From assembly GCF_000003815.2 (NCBI RefSeq), contig NC_049979.1, forward strand, positions 33,892,420 to 33,956,419: a DNA stretch of 64,000 bases, in the 5' to 3' direction. The notes beneath the pieces were generated by a model. The model was not told where the DNA came from, made no database searches, and saw nothing but the letters and a program-made list of their open reading frames with translations. This stretch comes from Branchiostoma floridae. Its lineage: Eukaryota; Chordata; Leptocardii; Amphioxiformes; Branchiostomatidae. Within the stretch, counting starts at the first letter, position 1. Every line of letters begins with the position of its first letter. The position numbers were made by a program, and so were the translations under genes. This document shows, piece by piece, positions 1 to 9,973 of this stretch.

Positions 1-252
1 CGTGTGTGTAAGTATGTATGTACACGTCTGAGATGGTATCTGGTGTGTTGTGTATGTGTTTCTATATATGTGTGCGCATGTGTGGGTGTTTGTGTGTGTG
101 TGTGTGTGTGCGCGTGTGTGTCTGTGAGAGCGTGTGTCTGTGTGTGTGTGTGGTCCGTGTGTGCATGCGTGTATATGTGAGTGTGTTGTGTGTGTGTGCA
201 TCTGTGTACAAATGTATGCGTCTCTCTGTGTGTTGTGTGTCTGAATGTATAT

Positions 253-283
<31 letters not shown>

Positions 284-575
284 CATGTTTGGATGTCTGT
301 GTATCTGTGAGTGCATGTGTCTGAGTGCATGTGTGTGTCTGAATGTGTGTATATGTCTCTGTGTGTTTTGTGTATGTGTCTGTGTGTGCGTGTGTTTTCT
401 GTGCATGTGTTCTGTGTGTGTGTCTGTGAGTGTGTCTGAATGTGTGTATGTGTCTGTACATGTGTGTTGACGTCTGTTTGTGCGCGCCTGTGTGTCTGTG
501 TATGTATCTGTGTGTGCGCGTATGTGTGTGTGTCTTTGTGTGTATCTGTATGTGTGCCTGTGTGTATAAAGTGTT
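1..575. repeat. TG-rich microsatellite / cryptic simple repeat
   Basis: Almost continuous TG dinucleotides with scattered TCTG, TATG and TGCG variants. The long open frames here on both strands (poly Cys/Val on plus, poly His/Thr on minus) follow from the simple repeat and are not genes. Confidence 0.95.
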
Positions 576-840
576 TGTCTCTGTAGGTGTCTTGTTAACA
601 TTTATCTATTACCTGTATCAGACCAGTTTGTACCTTTGCTTGTGTATCCATTTTTGGTACATTATCCAGCCATATGTCAATTGCATTGCATGAATAAAAG
701 TCATAAAATTCCTTGGGCATTTGTGATCACTTATTGAGAGACTTCTACAATTAATAACCTTGAAGTTCACTTTACTTGAGCACATTTTGATTTCTCATCA
801 ATTTTTTTTTCCTTTCCGTTATATTCGACTTGAAAGGGGA
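576..840. other. Unique AT-rich sequence, no feature seen
   Basis: Between the microsatellite and the duplicated flank of the C2-like gene. I see no ORF, repeat or splice signals worth calling. Confidence 0.5.
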
Positions 841-1565
841 AAAGCTTAGCTACACAGGTGAAGCCTGATTGGCCACGAAGGAACCTGGAGAGTAACGTTA
901 CTATGAAGTTTTATTTAATTTCCTTCCGCGAGATAAAGTAGTCCTCGTCACGACTTAGGGGTCGACATGCCTTACAAGAAAGTTTGTCACTGGAGTGTAC
1001 ATCCACGTCTTTCCCTTCTTTACTATATCTAAGCTTCTACCTTTTCATACCATGCCATTGATGGTGTTTCAGTACCATGAAAATGCCACGTTACTGATGC
1101 TGGTGTTTCAGTGCCATGGATAGTGCAATTTTACTTCTATGTTGGTGTTTCAGTACCATGGGAAGTGCAATTTTAGTAAAGTTGGTGTTTCAGTACCGTG
1201 AAAAGTGCAATGTTACTAATGCTTAGCACCAAGAAAAGTGCTAAAAACAGGGGCGCTACGAAGACTGGAAGCGGATTTATCTGAATATTCGAATTGCTTT
1301 ATGGTGAGACAATAGTAAAAGACATTGTTTCACATCTCTGTGAGGTACAGTGCTGCATTCGAACGCCTTCACTACATATTTCAGGGTCACTGGGGTCAAG
1401 GCCAATCAATGCCATGTTCCACGGAGCGCTCGCGATTGTCAAGGGGTGTTCTAGAACTGCATTTATCCACGCTGTAGCACAGCAACCAAACATAACGCCA
1501 CTGCTGAACGAGGATACGCACGGATCTCTCGAGCTCCGCGTTTTGTCAAAGTGAATTTCCAAGTT
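840..1565. repeat. 5' flank of the C2-like gene, duplicated at 22340-22830
   Basis: Stretches of this segment recur, in the same order and orientation, at about 22340-22830: the GGTCGA-ATGCCTTACAA block, a degenerate array of about 48 bp built on TGGTGTTTCAGTACCATG, and the block holding AGCAACCAAACATAACGCCA. The match stops just before the ATG at 1570. It is either a duplicated promoter/5' UTR or a dispersed repeat; the sequence alone does not decide. Confidence 0.75.
1045..1220. repeat. Degenerate tandem repeat, about 48 bp unit
   Basis: Four to five imperfect units, each with GGTGTTTCAGTACCATG followed by a variant of AAAAGTGCAATGTTACT. Related units appear at 22545-22670 and single relics near 4635 and 36660. 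Confidence 0.7.
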
Positions 1566-1569
1566 TCCC

Positions 1570-4053
1570 ATGAAAATGGGGGTTCTCGACAAGGCGGCGT
1601 CAGCGTTCCTTTCAGTGGTACACGTGCTTTCATTGCTCAGGCCTGGAGGTAAAAGACAGAGCGGTGAGACAAAACTCAGTGTAACTGTCCACGAGGGCAA
1701 AGTCGGCCGACAGAGCCAGGGCAAGTATCTGGTAACAATGCGCCATGGCAAGGTAAAGATGCAAACCGCAAAGAAAAAGTCGGATGCACTGATCTGGGAG
1801 CATTCTACGGAGTTCGTGCCATGGTCGCCAACAGACCAACTGGTTCTGAAACTTCGTAAGGCGAAGCGCTGCAGATACACCACAGTTGGTGAGCTGTGCA
1901 TCGATGTTGCAGCGTACTAGAGTAGTGGACGGTTTACCACAGAAGTGGTGGTACATCATGGACCGACCCAGCAAAGGCGGGCGGAGGAATGAGGAAGTGT
2001 TCTTACAAGTTTCCGTTACTCTCGATGGCACGGAGGTGAAAAGTCAGCCTACACAGAACCAAGGTAAGAGGCGTCGGTTTCTTTTTCTATGCAGGGTGAC
2101 GTTGCATGTTAATGTTACGCTTTCTTGGCCATTCAAGTTATCTATCTTGAAAAGGAAAAATCAGCTAGTCTTTTACCATAAATATGAAAGTGACCACTCA
2201 ATTAACATTTTCAAAGAAGCAAAACGTTAAGACATATCAAGAGGGAATTGTGTTGTTTCCTTTAATATCCTGATGAAGTGACACTAGTCTAGATCTTACC
2301 TTACGAAAGTGAAATGATAAAAAACACACAGTATACGTTTTATATCTTTCTATCCAGTCTCAGCCATGCCTTTTGATGAGGGGACCGTTGAGGCATCCGC
2401 ACAGGGGAAGACGGGGACTCTGTCGGAGCTACAGAATCACCATGGCAAGGCGGTGGTAGTTTCACAAGAAAACAATGCAGACACACCCCATGACAACAGC
2501 GCTGAAGACAGCAAACAGTCATCTGTCGCTGGCGATATCGCAGACGTCAAACAAGACTCTTCGGATGAAGACACAGCGGACAGGTTTGCTGTTAACGAAG
2601 ACAGAGACGTTGACGCGTGCAGTTCCCCTGGTAACACGGACGTGACGCCCCTTCAAGTGTCCGGTGCTGCCGACGGTCCGGAGAGGAAGAGTGAGCTGCC
2701 AAAGGGTGAAGGTAAGAGGCGCTAGACTTATCTTGTGTAAAAGATTCATATCTTAAGTTTGTTTTCGCTTACAGCTTCAGACTTGCCTTCATATTTTAGT
2801 TTCTTTTCCCTTCGAATCCTAGCCATTGATAAAGCATCTGCTGAATGATAAGTGAATTATTTAGTAAATCCTGTACATTCTACTAAAGTGCCAGTTTTAT
2901 TTACATGTCCCATTGATTTGAATATATGGCTGATAATGATTGCAAATCCCAAAACTGATGCGGGTGTGCGAATAAAAAAAACTTTGGCTTTCATCTTCAT
3001 TTTTTACTCGCATGGTATGATTTATCTGACGACACAATGAGCCCTCGCTCATTTTTCACACTACGTTCTCAAGTTGATATTTTCATTAGTTGGGAAATTT
3101 TACGCAAGGAGATACATTTTCATAAGTTACACAAGTATTTTCCTTTCACTTCACGTTCTAGATGAAAGTGGCAAAAATAACGTGTATACCTTTATTTTAA
3201 GGTAACGTGCTGAAGAAAGATGCCGGACGTAACAACAGCTTTATAAGATGTTCATTTCTTTTAATTAGACCCAGCTAAGACGTCCGAGGGGACAGTCAAG
3301 ACTGAGCTGCAAGAGAAACCAGAGCTAGAGAATGACAAGATCAATGTTACCCAGGAAAAAGAGCCGGACGCACCATCGAACAAAAGCGGCAAGGACAGCT
3401 CACCACCAGCCGCTTTCGGCGACGTCGCAGACGTCAAAGTAGAGTCTTCAACAAGCTCGGCATCCAGCCTACCAGCCACAGCTCCAGATACAGCAGACAA
3501 ACGCCCTGCTGCCGGAGAAGGCGATGTCCTAGAGCGCCATCCTTCAGTTGTCCGTGGAGAACAGACGGATGCACCCGACAACAGCGGCGCGAAAACAGAC
3601 AGTCAGGCGACAACATCTACTCAAGGAGAAGGAGCATCTCTTACAACAACCACCCAATCGCCCAAACACAAGGACGCAGAAGATCCTCAGTACCAAGATG
3701 TCATGTCGTCAGTCGACAAGCTGTGGGCAGAGCTCCTTCTTGAGGGAGACTATGCGGAAAAGCTTCTCGCTCATGCCGAATCCCTTCGATCCAGACTCGC
3801 CACTACCGCCCCGCATGTTCTCCGGTACCCAGTTATCAAGAACATCATCGCTGCCGTGCCCGATCGCACATCTTACAAGCTACCCAAAACACAAGGACTA
3901 AGTTTGTGGGAGCTGCAAGACATCCAGAAGACCCTCACCAAGTCGGTACAAGATGAGAAGGAACGCGCGACCTACATCAAGCGCTGGTACTGGGAAGAAC
4001 TGGTCCGCGTGGCTCTGAAAGAAGCCCCTGAAGTATTTGGACCAGAGGACTGA
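1570..4053 (+). CDS. C2-like domain protein with acidic linker and helical C-terminus; three exons, one frameshift
   Basis: I read exons 1570-2063, 2358-2711 and 3269-4053, joined by GT-AG introns that are both in phase 1. Exon 1 looks like a C2 domain: a TKLSVTV first strand, KYLVTM, a basic KVKMQT stretch, LIWEHSTEF, then TVGELCIDV and QKWWYIMD. I see no clear set of calcium-binding aspartates. One extra base between about 1905 and 1915 breaks the frame: the first frame stops at 1918, while the next frame continues the domain to the donor. Exon 2 and the first half of exon 3 are acidic, Ser/Thr-rich and probably disordered; the motif D(I/V)ADVK occurs in both. The last 115 residues are charged and probably helical, ending at the stop at 4053. 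The true first exon may lie upstream; ATG 1570 is the first one in frame. The frameshift may be an assembly error or a mark of decay. No specific function is recognised. Confidence 0.65.
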
Positions 4054-4655
4054 TGTGACAATTTTATATTACAGTTGTAAAATGCATTTCTGCATGTAGT
4101 AAATGTGTTATTGGGATTTAAACAATGGTGGTATTATTACAACGCTATCAGTCAATCAAACAACACAACGCGTTGTCACCAAGGAGGCAATTTATAAATT
4201 TTCAGCTGATCCAGCTGTACGTTTGGTGTGAACATAAAAAGGAACTTGCACTTCAGGAGCTCTTTTTTGAAGACCGATTCAACGTTGCTGTTTATTGTAT
4301 CAATTATTCGACCTTTTTCCTACACATTAACAGATGTCGAAACTAAGTGCATCGTTTACTGCACCGAATTTTTGTTCCTTTTGTCCGTTAAATATTCGAT
4401 TTGACCAACGTTTTCCATCCCTACACTCGCTACTATAATTTTCTTTTTTCGCTGTAACCACTGCAGAAAGACATTGTTAAAATTAGAAAGTTTTGCCAAG
4501 GCGCCAATTGTATTCACATTGATAGTAACAAGGAAAAAAGTGCAACAATCGTTGAATCACCACCTTTTCTTTTGTACTTTTGAACTTTATCATGGAATGT
4601 ATCTACCATGACATGGGCAACGTAACTACTCATATTTCAGTACCATGAAAAGGGA
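4054..4655. other. 3' flank of the C2-like gene
   Basis: AT-rich, with no convincing ORF. Near 4635 there is a single relic of the TTTCAGTACCATGAAAA unit that is tandemly repeated at 1045-1220. Confidence 0.4.
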
Positions 4656-4659
4656 AACG

Positions 4660-4935
4660 TAGAAAACTCACCCTAGGTGTAAGACATGCCCAAGTGCCTT
4701 GTCAGGAACTGGATCCTTGCTCCTCTCCGCGAGTTTTCTCCATGTTGTACGATCATGTGCCATAGCTTCAGCTGAATTTAGACTTCATTAAGTGCATTTT
4801 ACAACACTTGGGGGTCTTCCCCGGGGTCTTGGGTTTTCAAACTCATGGTTAAAGACTTTGTGGATCAATGTATGTTGTGGTCTTCTTATTTATTACGTGC
4901 CCGACCCACCGTAGTCTTCCTATCATGTGCAAACA
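4660..4935 (-). pseudogene. Non-LTR retrotransposon ORF2 C-terminal relic
   Basis: On the minus strand this reads, in shifting frames, RLRWVGHV, then RPRGRPP, then DRTTWRKLAERS. That order of motifs (LRWxGHV, RGRP, DRxxWR) is typical of the C-terminal tail of RTE-like and related LINE reverse transcriptases. Stops and frame changes show it is dead. The motifs are seen directly; the family assignment comes from general knowledge. Confidence 0.65.
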
Positions 4936-5574
4936 TGAATTTTTCAACAGTATTTTTCAGATGTTCATAGCGTGTATGGGAGGACACCGGTGAATTGGTC
5001 TACCCGTGCGAGAAGGTTCAGTCCGACTGGGAACGTACCGAGTAGTCAAACTCGTGCTTGGGGGACTAGAGTACAGCTATCCGCCATCTGAAAACGAATA
5101 GATTTTGGGGCCCCTGGCGGCTTTTTATGGTACAACAATGAAACTTCTGGTGCTCCTAGTGCGTATTGTATAGTACTCTGCACTTAATTTATCCCTGGGG
5201 CAACGATATTGTATTATCAAGTTTGAAATCGAATAAACTATTTCCACTCATCTCTCTCATACATACTGACGAAAGATAGTGGATGCTACATGGCATGTAT
5301 AACCGTGTCCAAAATCATATCGAGTTGTTTGGGTAACTGCTTTTTGTCTTATCTTATTACCTGGATGTCTAATTTCCATCGACGTCTCTCATTCATAGAT
5401 ATGAGAGAGATGTTTTCGTACCGCGAAAAAAACAATAAACTCAATATCAATTCTTCAATATCTGTCTCGTCGTTTTATTCTTTCGACACCAGCAAACACT
5501 GAAAAGCAATACAAACTCGATACACAAGCAATGCTGAGTAGATAAAACATCAACTGAGCAAACATATCTGGAAA
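4936..5574. other. Intergenic, no gene seen
   Basis: AT-rich sequence between the LINE relic and the left arm of the palindrome. Only short open frames without recognisable motifs. Confidence 0.4.
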
Positions 5575-6069
5575 AGCCTGCTTTACGTATGCCCATGACT
5601 ATCCATCACTTTAATAGGAGGAGATTCTCAAAAGATCATAATACGATGTTGCCAAGTAGGCATCTACAATATGCTCCACTTGAGGTCTTCAAACGAATTC
5701 GTAAAAACAAACACAATTCCTTTTGGAATTCTCGTCCAACATAGCATACACCTTACATTGTGGAATTTCCAACAGCGCTAAGTTTCACATAATATGTAGT
5801 ACAGAGCCTTCATAGGTTAAATTAAACATTACAGGTCCACCAAGGTACCTACAAAATTACTACTAGTCTACGTCAAGAAGAAGTCAGAGTGATAAAGAAT
5901 ACTTATATACTCGAGAAATCATACAACGCTTGCTAACTCCCCCCATTCTTACCAACCTATAGCCTATATCTATAGAAAATAAGGCGATACATTGAATATT
6001 TCTATCACAAGTTTACAGGTTATGGTGTTCTTACATTTTGATCTGAAAGGTTACATGAGAACGTACATG

Positions 6070-6310
6070 TACACCCTGCATTAGGCATAATGTGCATCAA
6101 CGTGCATAAACAATAATAAGCATTATGTGCATCAATATTAATTATGATAAATGTAAAATAATGACACTACAAGGATTGCATCACATATAGTTCACACTAT
6201 CATTCTGAATTTGATATGATAAAAGTCTGACATATACGGACATACAGAACTCTATGTCTATTCCAAATAATGCCTCTAGTGATCATTGGGTACTTCAAGA
6301 TACTGGCAAA
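6070..6310. repeat. LRR-gene downstream flank, four copies in the window
   Basis: Blocks around TCATTCTGAATTTGATATGA and GTACTTCAAGATACTGGCAA recur at 16310-16560 (inverted, right arm) and at 36970-37210 (same orientation). The neighbouring part of the flank is also duplicated at 17228-17530. Confidence 0.75.
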
Positions 6311-6668
6311 AGCCCTACGTCTACAAAGAAAGCATCTCTTTGCCCTATGAAGATTGCAAGTCTTAGATTTCCATCCAAAACGGATTTGCAATCATTTTTA
6401 CTTAAGTATATTGTTCATTTTTTGCAACAAAAACCATCACTTGATGGCTTTTCAGTCATCTTCACCAAACGAAGCACAATCTTGAAATCAATTGCTTTTA
6501 TGTACCAGAATTACGCCGAACCGTTTGTTTTATTTTGTTTTGTTTCATCGTATGTAACTTCACTAGTATCAAGTTGCTCTGTCAATTCATTCTAATGATG
6601 TCACTACAAACCTCCGGAAATAATCTCCGCATTTTACCTACAGTAGATGTGGAGACTGATTTGTATTT

Positions 6669-7028
6669 AATCGTGGGAGACGAAACGCATTTTATTTCCA
6701 AATGTCCATTCAACCCAAGCGAAAGAATCACTCTGTGAGCCACAAAGAGAAGCCACAAAGACTTATCCCAACTTCCCCACATTGACAGACGAACAGAAAG
6801 CCCTTTTTCTCTTGAAATCGCAGAACCCACAAATTTTAGAAAAAGTGGGGCCCTCTGTCTCCAAAAAGGAAGTCAAACCCAACCTGTTTAAAGATAGCGC
6901 CAACACTAGTACTAGAGTAGAAAAAAAAAAATTGTTTATAACTGTTCATTGTTACTTGTATATCTACTACGTTTATACCATGTACTTGCAATTAGCCCTT
7001 GGGCACGAACTTGCAAACAAATTTCTTT
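6669..7028 (+). mobile_element. 5'-truncated LINE fragment, absent from the other palindrome arm
   Basis: The plus strand reads GDETHFISKCPF, then after a stop LPTLTDEQKALFLLKSQNP, matching the zinc-finger-like C-terminus of the LINE copy at 42235-42575. It ends with GCAATTAGCCCTTGGGCACG, also shared with that copy. It is flanked by TTTAAT on both sides, while the right arm has one uninterrupted TATTTAATACTAAT, so target duplication and empty site are both visible. Confidence 0.75.
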
Positions 7029-7103
7029 AATACTAATAGTTTATCCCAGAAAATTAAATCAGCGGTTTAGCCTTCTTTACCCCAAAAAAGCACAGACTCA
7101 TAT

Positions 7104-8447
7104 TTACTGGGTTGCAGAATATGGTTCTTTCATATCATCGTCATTGTAATCTTCTGCGTTAAGGTAAATGTGTCCACAAGCCTGTGATTCTGACTCTGTT
7201 TCAGGTACAATTCTGTCGGGCCGTGTTTCCTGCATGCAGAAATCTATTGTCGCGTTTGGATCATTGCTACTACCTTCCTGATCATCACCCTGGGCGTGGT
7301 TAGTAGGTAAACCATTCTGGGCGTTCTGGTTGACATTGTTGTTTACAACTAAGCCAGCCGCCATGTTGTTTACTGGGGCTGGCGGGGCCTTTGTGTCATC
7401 TGGTTGTTTCCTAACCAGTGACGAATAAACAGCTAGCATCAGAACACAGACAAGACTGGTCACTCCAACAACCAGTGTTGGTAGATCTGGTGCCTTTGTG
7501 TGATTCAGTTCAACTTTGTTTGGTTTCTCACTCCCTAGTTCTAGATCGTTGGTCACTGGGGGCAACAAGTACGAAGTTAAGACGTCAGAGGGACGAATGT
7601 CCTGACGTTCTGTGGAACAAAACCTGTTAGGATTACAGGGCTTGGGTTTGAACCAATTAATTTCAGCTGTCGGATCCCAGACTACATAACATGCTGAGAT
7701 ATTAATATATTCATGCATCCTGTGAAGCTCTACGTTCTCTACTATAGGGGGTGTTTTACAGCGGAACATAGACTGGTCTCTGTACAAGGCACGTGCAATG
7801 TCACTCCCTCTGAGGAACTTTTCGCATCTTGGGGATGTTTTCTTTCTGCATTTCTCAACAAAAATTGCGATATCAATGAGCCAAATCATGTTGCAATAAC
7901 AGTGGAAAGGGTTACCCCTTATGACAGGTTCATATTGTATGATTAAACCACTTGGCACATGCAAGTCCCACCCAAGATCGCACATAGACAGTAATTTTAA
8001 GCTGTTGTAGGAAACGTCCACCCTTTTCAACTTAGGCCAGAATGACTTAACATGATAAAGGTTGACACAGGAGAGCTTATTATGTGACAAATCCAAAGAT
8101 ACTAACCTTGACATGTTCTTAAGACATTGCCACGGAAAGTAAGTTATTGCGTTGTTCCTGACGTTCATCGTCTTCAAGTACGGCAGGGAAATGCAGGGGA
8201 ATGTGGTTAGGGCGTTATTGGGAAGCTGAAGCCCAACGAGGTTTGAAGGCAGGTCTTTGGGAACACTCCTCAAGCCTTTGTTGTCACAATATATCCGGGG
8301 CAAAAGAGAATGCGGTGGCCCAAGTTTCTTATCGTTGTGCCAATTTTGAACGTTACATCCTTGAGATCGTGGTTGTGAAAGTGATGATGCTTCGCAATCA
8401 TATGGTACGTTCAAAATTATGACCACAAAAAACAGAACCGCGATCAT
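7104..8447 (-). CDS. LRR single-pass membrane receptor (left copy)
   Basis: Single-exon gene for a type I membrane protein of 447 residues, starting at the Met that aligns with the only start of its twin at 14542; an in-frame upstream ATG would add 7 residues. Order: signal peptide (about 1-22), a cysteine-containing N-terminal cap, leucine-rich repeats (about 55-155, with DLSHNKLSC and VSYNSLKLL), a C-terminal LRR cap starting NPFHCYCNMIWL (the twin has the more usual CDC), then a spacer, a transmembrane helix LPTLVVGVTSLVCVLMLAVY (about 322-345) and a tail of about 100 residues. The tail ends with HIYLNAEDY; YLNA fits the Y-x-N docking pattern of Grb2-type SH2 domains. It is probably a cell-surface recognition protein; ligand unknown. 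It lies in the left arm of the palindrome and points away from the centre. Confidence 0.9.
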   Translation of the reverse strand: MIAVLFFVVIILNVPYDCEASSLSQPRSQGCNVQNWHNDKKLGPPHSLLPRIYCDNKGLRSVPKDLPSNLVGLQLPNNALTTFPCISLPYLKTMNVRNNAITYFPWQCLKNMSRLVSLDLSHNKLSCVNLYHVKSFWPKLKRVDVSYNSLKLLSMCDLGWDLHVPSGLIIQYEPVIRGNPFHCYCNMIWLIDIAIFVEKCRKKTSPRCEKFLRGSDIARALYRDQSMFRCKTPPIVENVELHRMHEYINISACYVVWDPTAEINWFKPKPCNPNRFCSTERQDIRPSDVLTSYLLPPVTNDLELGSEKPNKVELNHTKAPDLPTLVVGVTSLVCVLMLAVYSSLVRKQPDDTKAPPAPVNNMAAGLVVNNNVNQNAQNGLPTNHAQGDDQEGSSNDPNATIDFCMQETRPDRIVPETESESQACGHIYLNAEDYNDDDMKEPYSATQ

Positions 8448-9300
8448 GCTGGCATGCTCTAGATACACGTAAAAAAATATTTCGTTGTTTTGGGATCAGG
8501 AACAAGGCTTATTAATCCTTTACTTATACAATGAAAACATTGGAAATATTTCTAATTGTAGTTTTCTTTGCATCCTCTAAACCCTTGATTCTTGTTGCCT
8601 GCTGTGTCAGAATGTTTATGGGTTAGCTTGTTTTATCTTATCGTTTGTGAGAAGGTTAGAGTTGGAGGTAAATCGATTAAAAATCTGTCACATGAACTAA
8701 AAAGAATCATGTGTCAGTTGAATCCTCCACTTTAGACAAATTATATAGCAACGCATATGTCAGCAGCGAATGTTGTATGATACTAAGTGCTATGTCTAAC
8801 CACTGACACTAACTGTACTGTTCTTGGGCCGGAGAAAACTGCTTCTTCCACCAAACCAACACTCTGTGGATTGGATGTCCAAGCCTTAGGTTCAGGTCAC
8901 CAGATGAACATTTTCCCTGGTCTACCAGATCTAGAAACCAACACAAAATAATAATGATCATAAATTTAAAGTTTTCAGGTGCCAAATAATAAACAGATAA
9001 ACACTAGAAATCAACAGTGATCAGCATGAAAATAAGTCAATAGGAACTAATTGAAATGCACAAAGATAAATCTTTTTGTACTGATCGTACGTATCAAAAA
9101 GGCACGTCAAATCAATTTATAAACACAGTGTCTGTTGTGAAACACATTTGTTACAATATTGAATCACTTGTCGCCGTCATTAGATGTGGTGCCTGTGTCG
9201 TATTTTGCAGTTTCAAACATTTAAACATTTTCTCATTAACTTACACCATAAAAAGGCCCAACAAAAAAAGCGAAGAGCAATTTTGGAACGTCTCTTCTTT

Positions 9301-9642
9301 CAAGCAAATATTGTCTGGTTTCTTGGACAGGAATATCTAAAATACACACATACGTTGATGAAGCAAAACCTCTCCTTGGTCTTTGAGATCTACGATGTCG
9401 TGGCTTCTCCTGTGAGGCGGCAGAAAATGAGAACATTTCATTGTCTGACTCTCTTGGAGGTAGATAATCAGTGTGGGAGTTTCGTCACTGCTATGAGATC
9501 ACGTAACGCAATATCGTGCTTGAGATATTGTCTTCAGCCAGACACAAGAATGCAAAAAGTCTTGACAGGTATTTTTGGGGAAGGCATTCAAGGACATGAG
9601 ACCAAGAACTGCACCGTTTGTTTCTTCAAGTTTTATGTCTAA
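9301..9642 (+). CDS. Small ORF conserved in both palindrome arms (left copy), hypothetical
   Basis: Divergent from the LRR gene. About 80 residues (MKQN... to ...CFFKFYV) are preserved with the copy at 13321-13614, with identical stretches such as LTLLEVDNQCGSFVTAMRSR and mostly substitutions elsewhere. A 9-base length difference after FEI keeps the frame. No known domain recognised. It may be a real small gene, or simply recent duplication of noncoding DNA. Confidence 0.3.
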   Translation, partial: QANIVWFLGQEYLKYTHTLMKQNLSLVFEIYDVVASPVRRQKMRTFHCLTLLEVDNQCGSFVTAMRSRNAISCLRYCLQPDTRMQKVLTGIFGEGIQGHETKNCTVCFFKFYV

Positions 9643-9973
9643 ATCACCGATTTAGTGTAAAAGAAGCACGAGCCCATTGATATCAACTTGAGGATAACTT
9701 CAACAACGGAATTCATGAACAGTATTTAGCACACTCACACACACAATATATGATATATAGATTTGTTTATAGTTCTTCATTTGTGGTGATGGTAATTTCT
9801 ATTTCAAAACGTCGATGCTGATATACCTGAAAATCCCCGCCACCATTTTTTAAATGATTCGGAATATAGAACGATGTCCAAAGGTCTTGTCCAAGGAACG
9901 ATCCCAGCAATATGTTCATGACAATGTACATATTATAGCAAAGTACCTGACTAGTTGCATTTGCTTACAGCTA

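Larger units (their letters stand above)
5575..9905. repeat. Left arm of a large inverted duplication
   Basis: Matches the reverse complement of about 13077-16925 throughout: shared blocks lie near 5620 (GAGATTCTCAAAAGATC), 6010-6310, 6590-6665, the whole LRR gene, and 8500-9905. Arms differ by substitutions and indels, including one retrotransposon insertion present only here (6669-7028). Confidence 0.9.

Noticed and set aside
18..601. Long ORFs on both strands in the first 600 bases
   Set aside because: Produced by the TG microsatellite; residues are monotonous Cys/Val or His/Thr.
1299..1901. 200-codon minus-strand ORF opposite the C2-like exon
   Set aside because: The plus strand carries the clear C2-like pattern and splice sites; the minus frame has no domain. 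Part of it is shared with 22.7 kb only because the DNA is duplicated.
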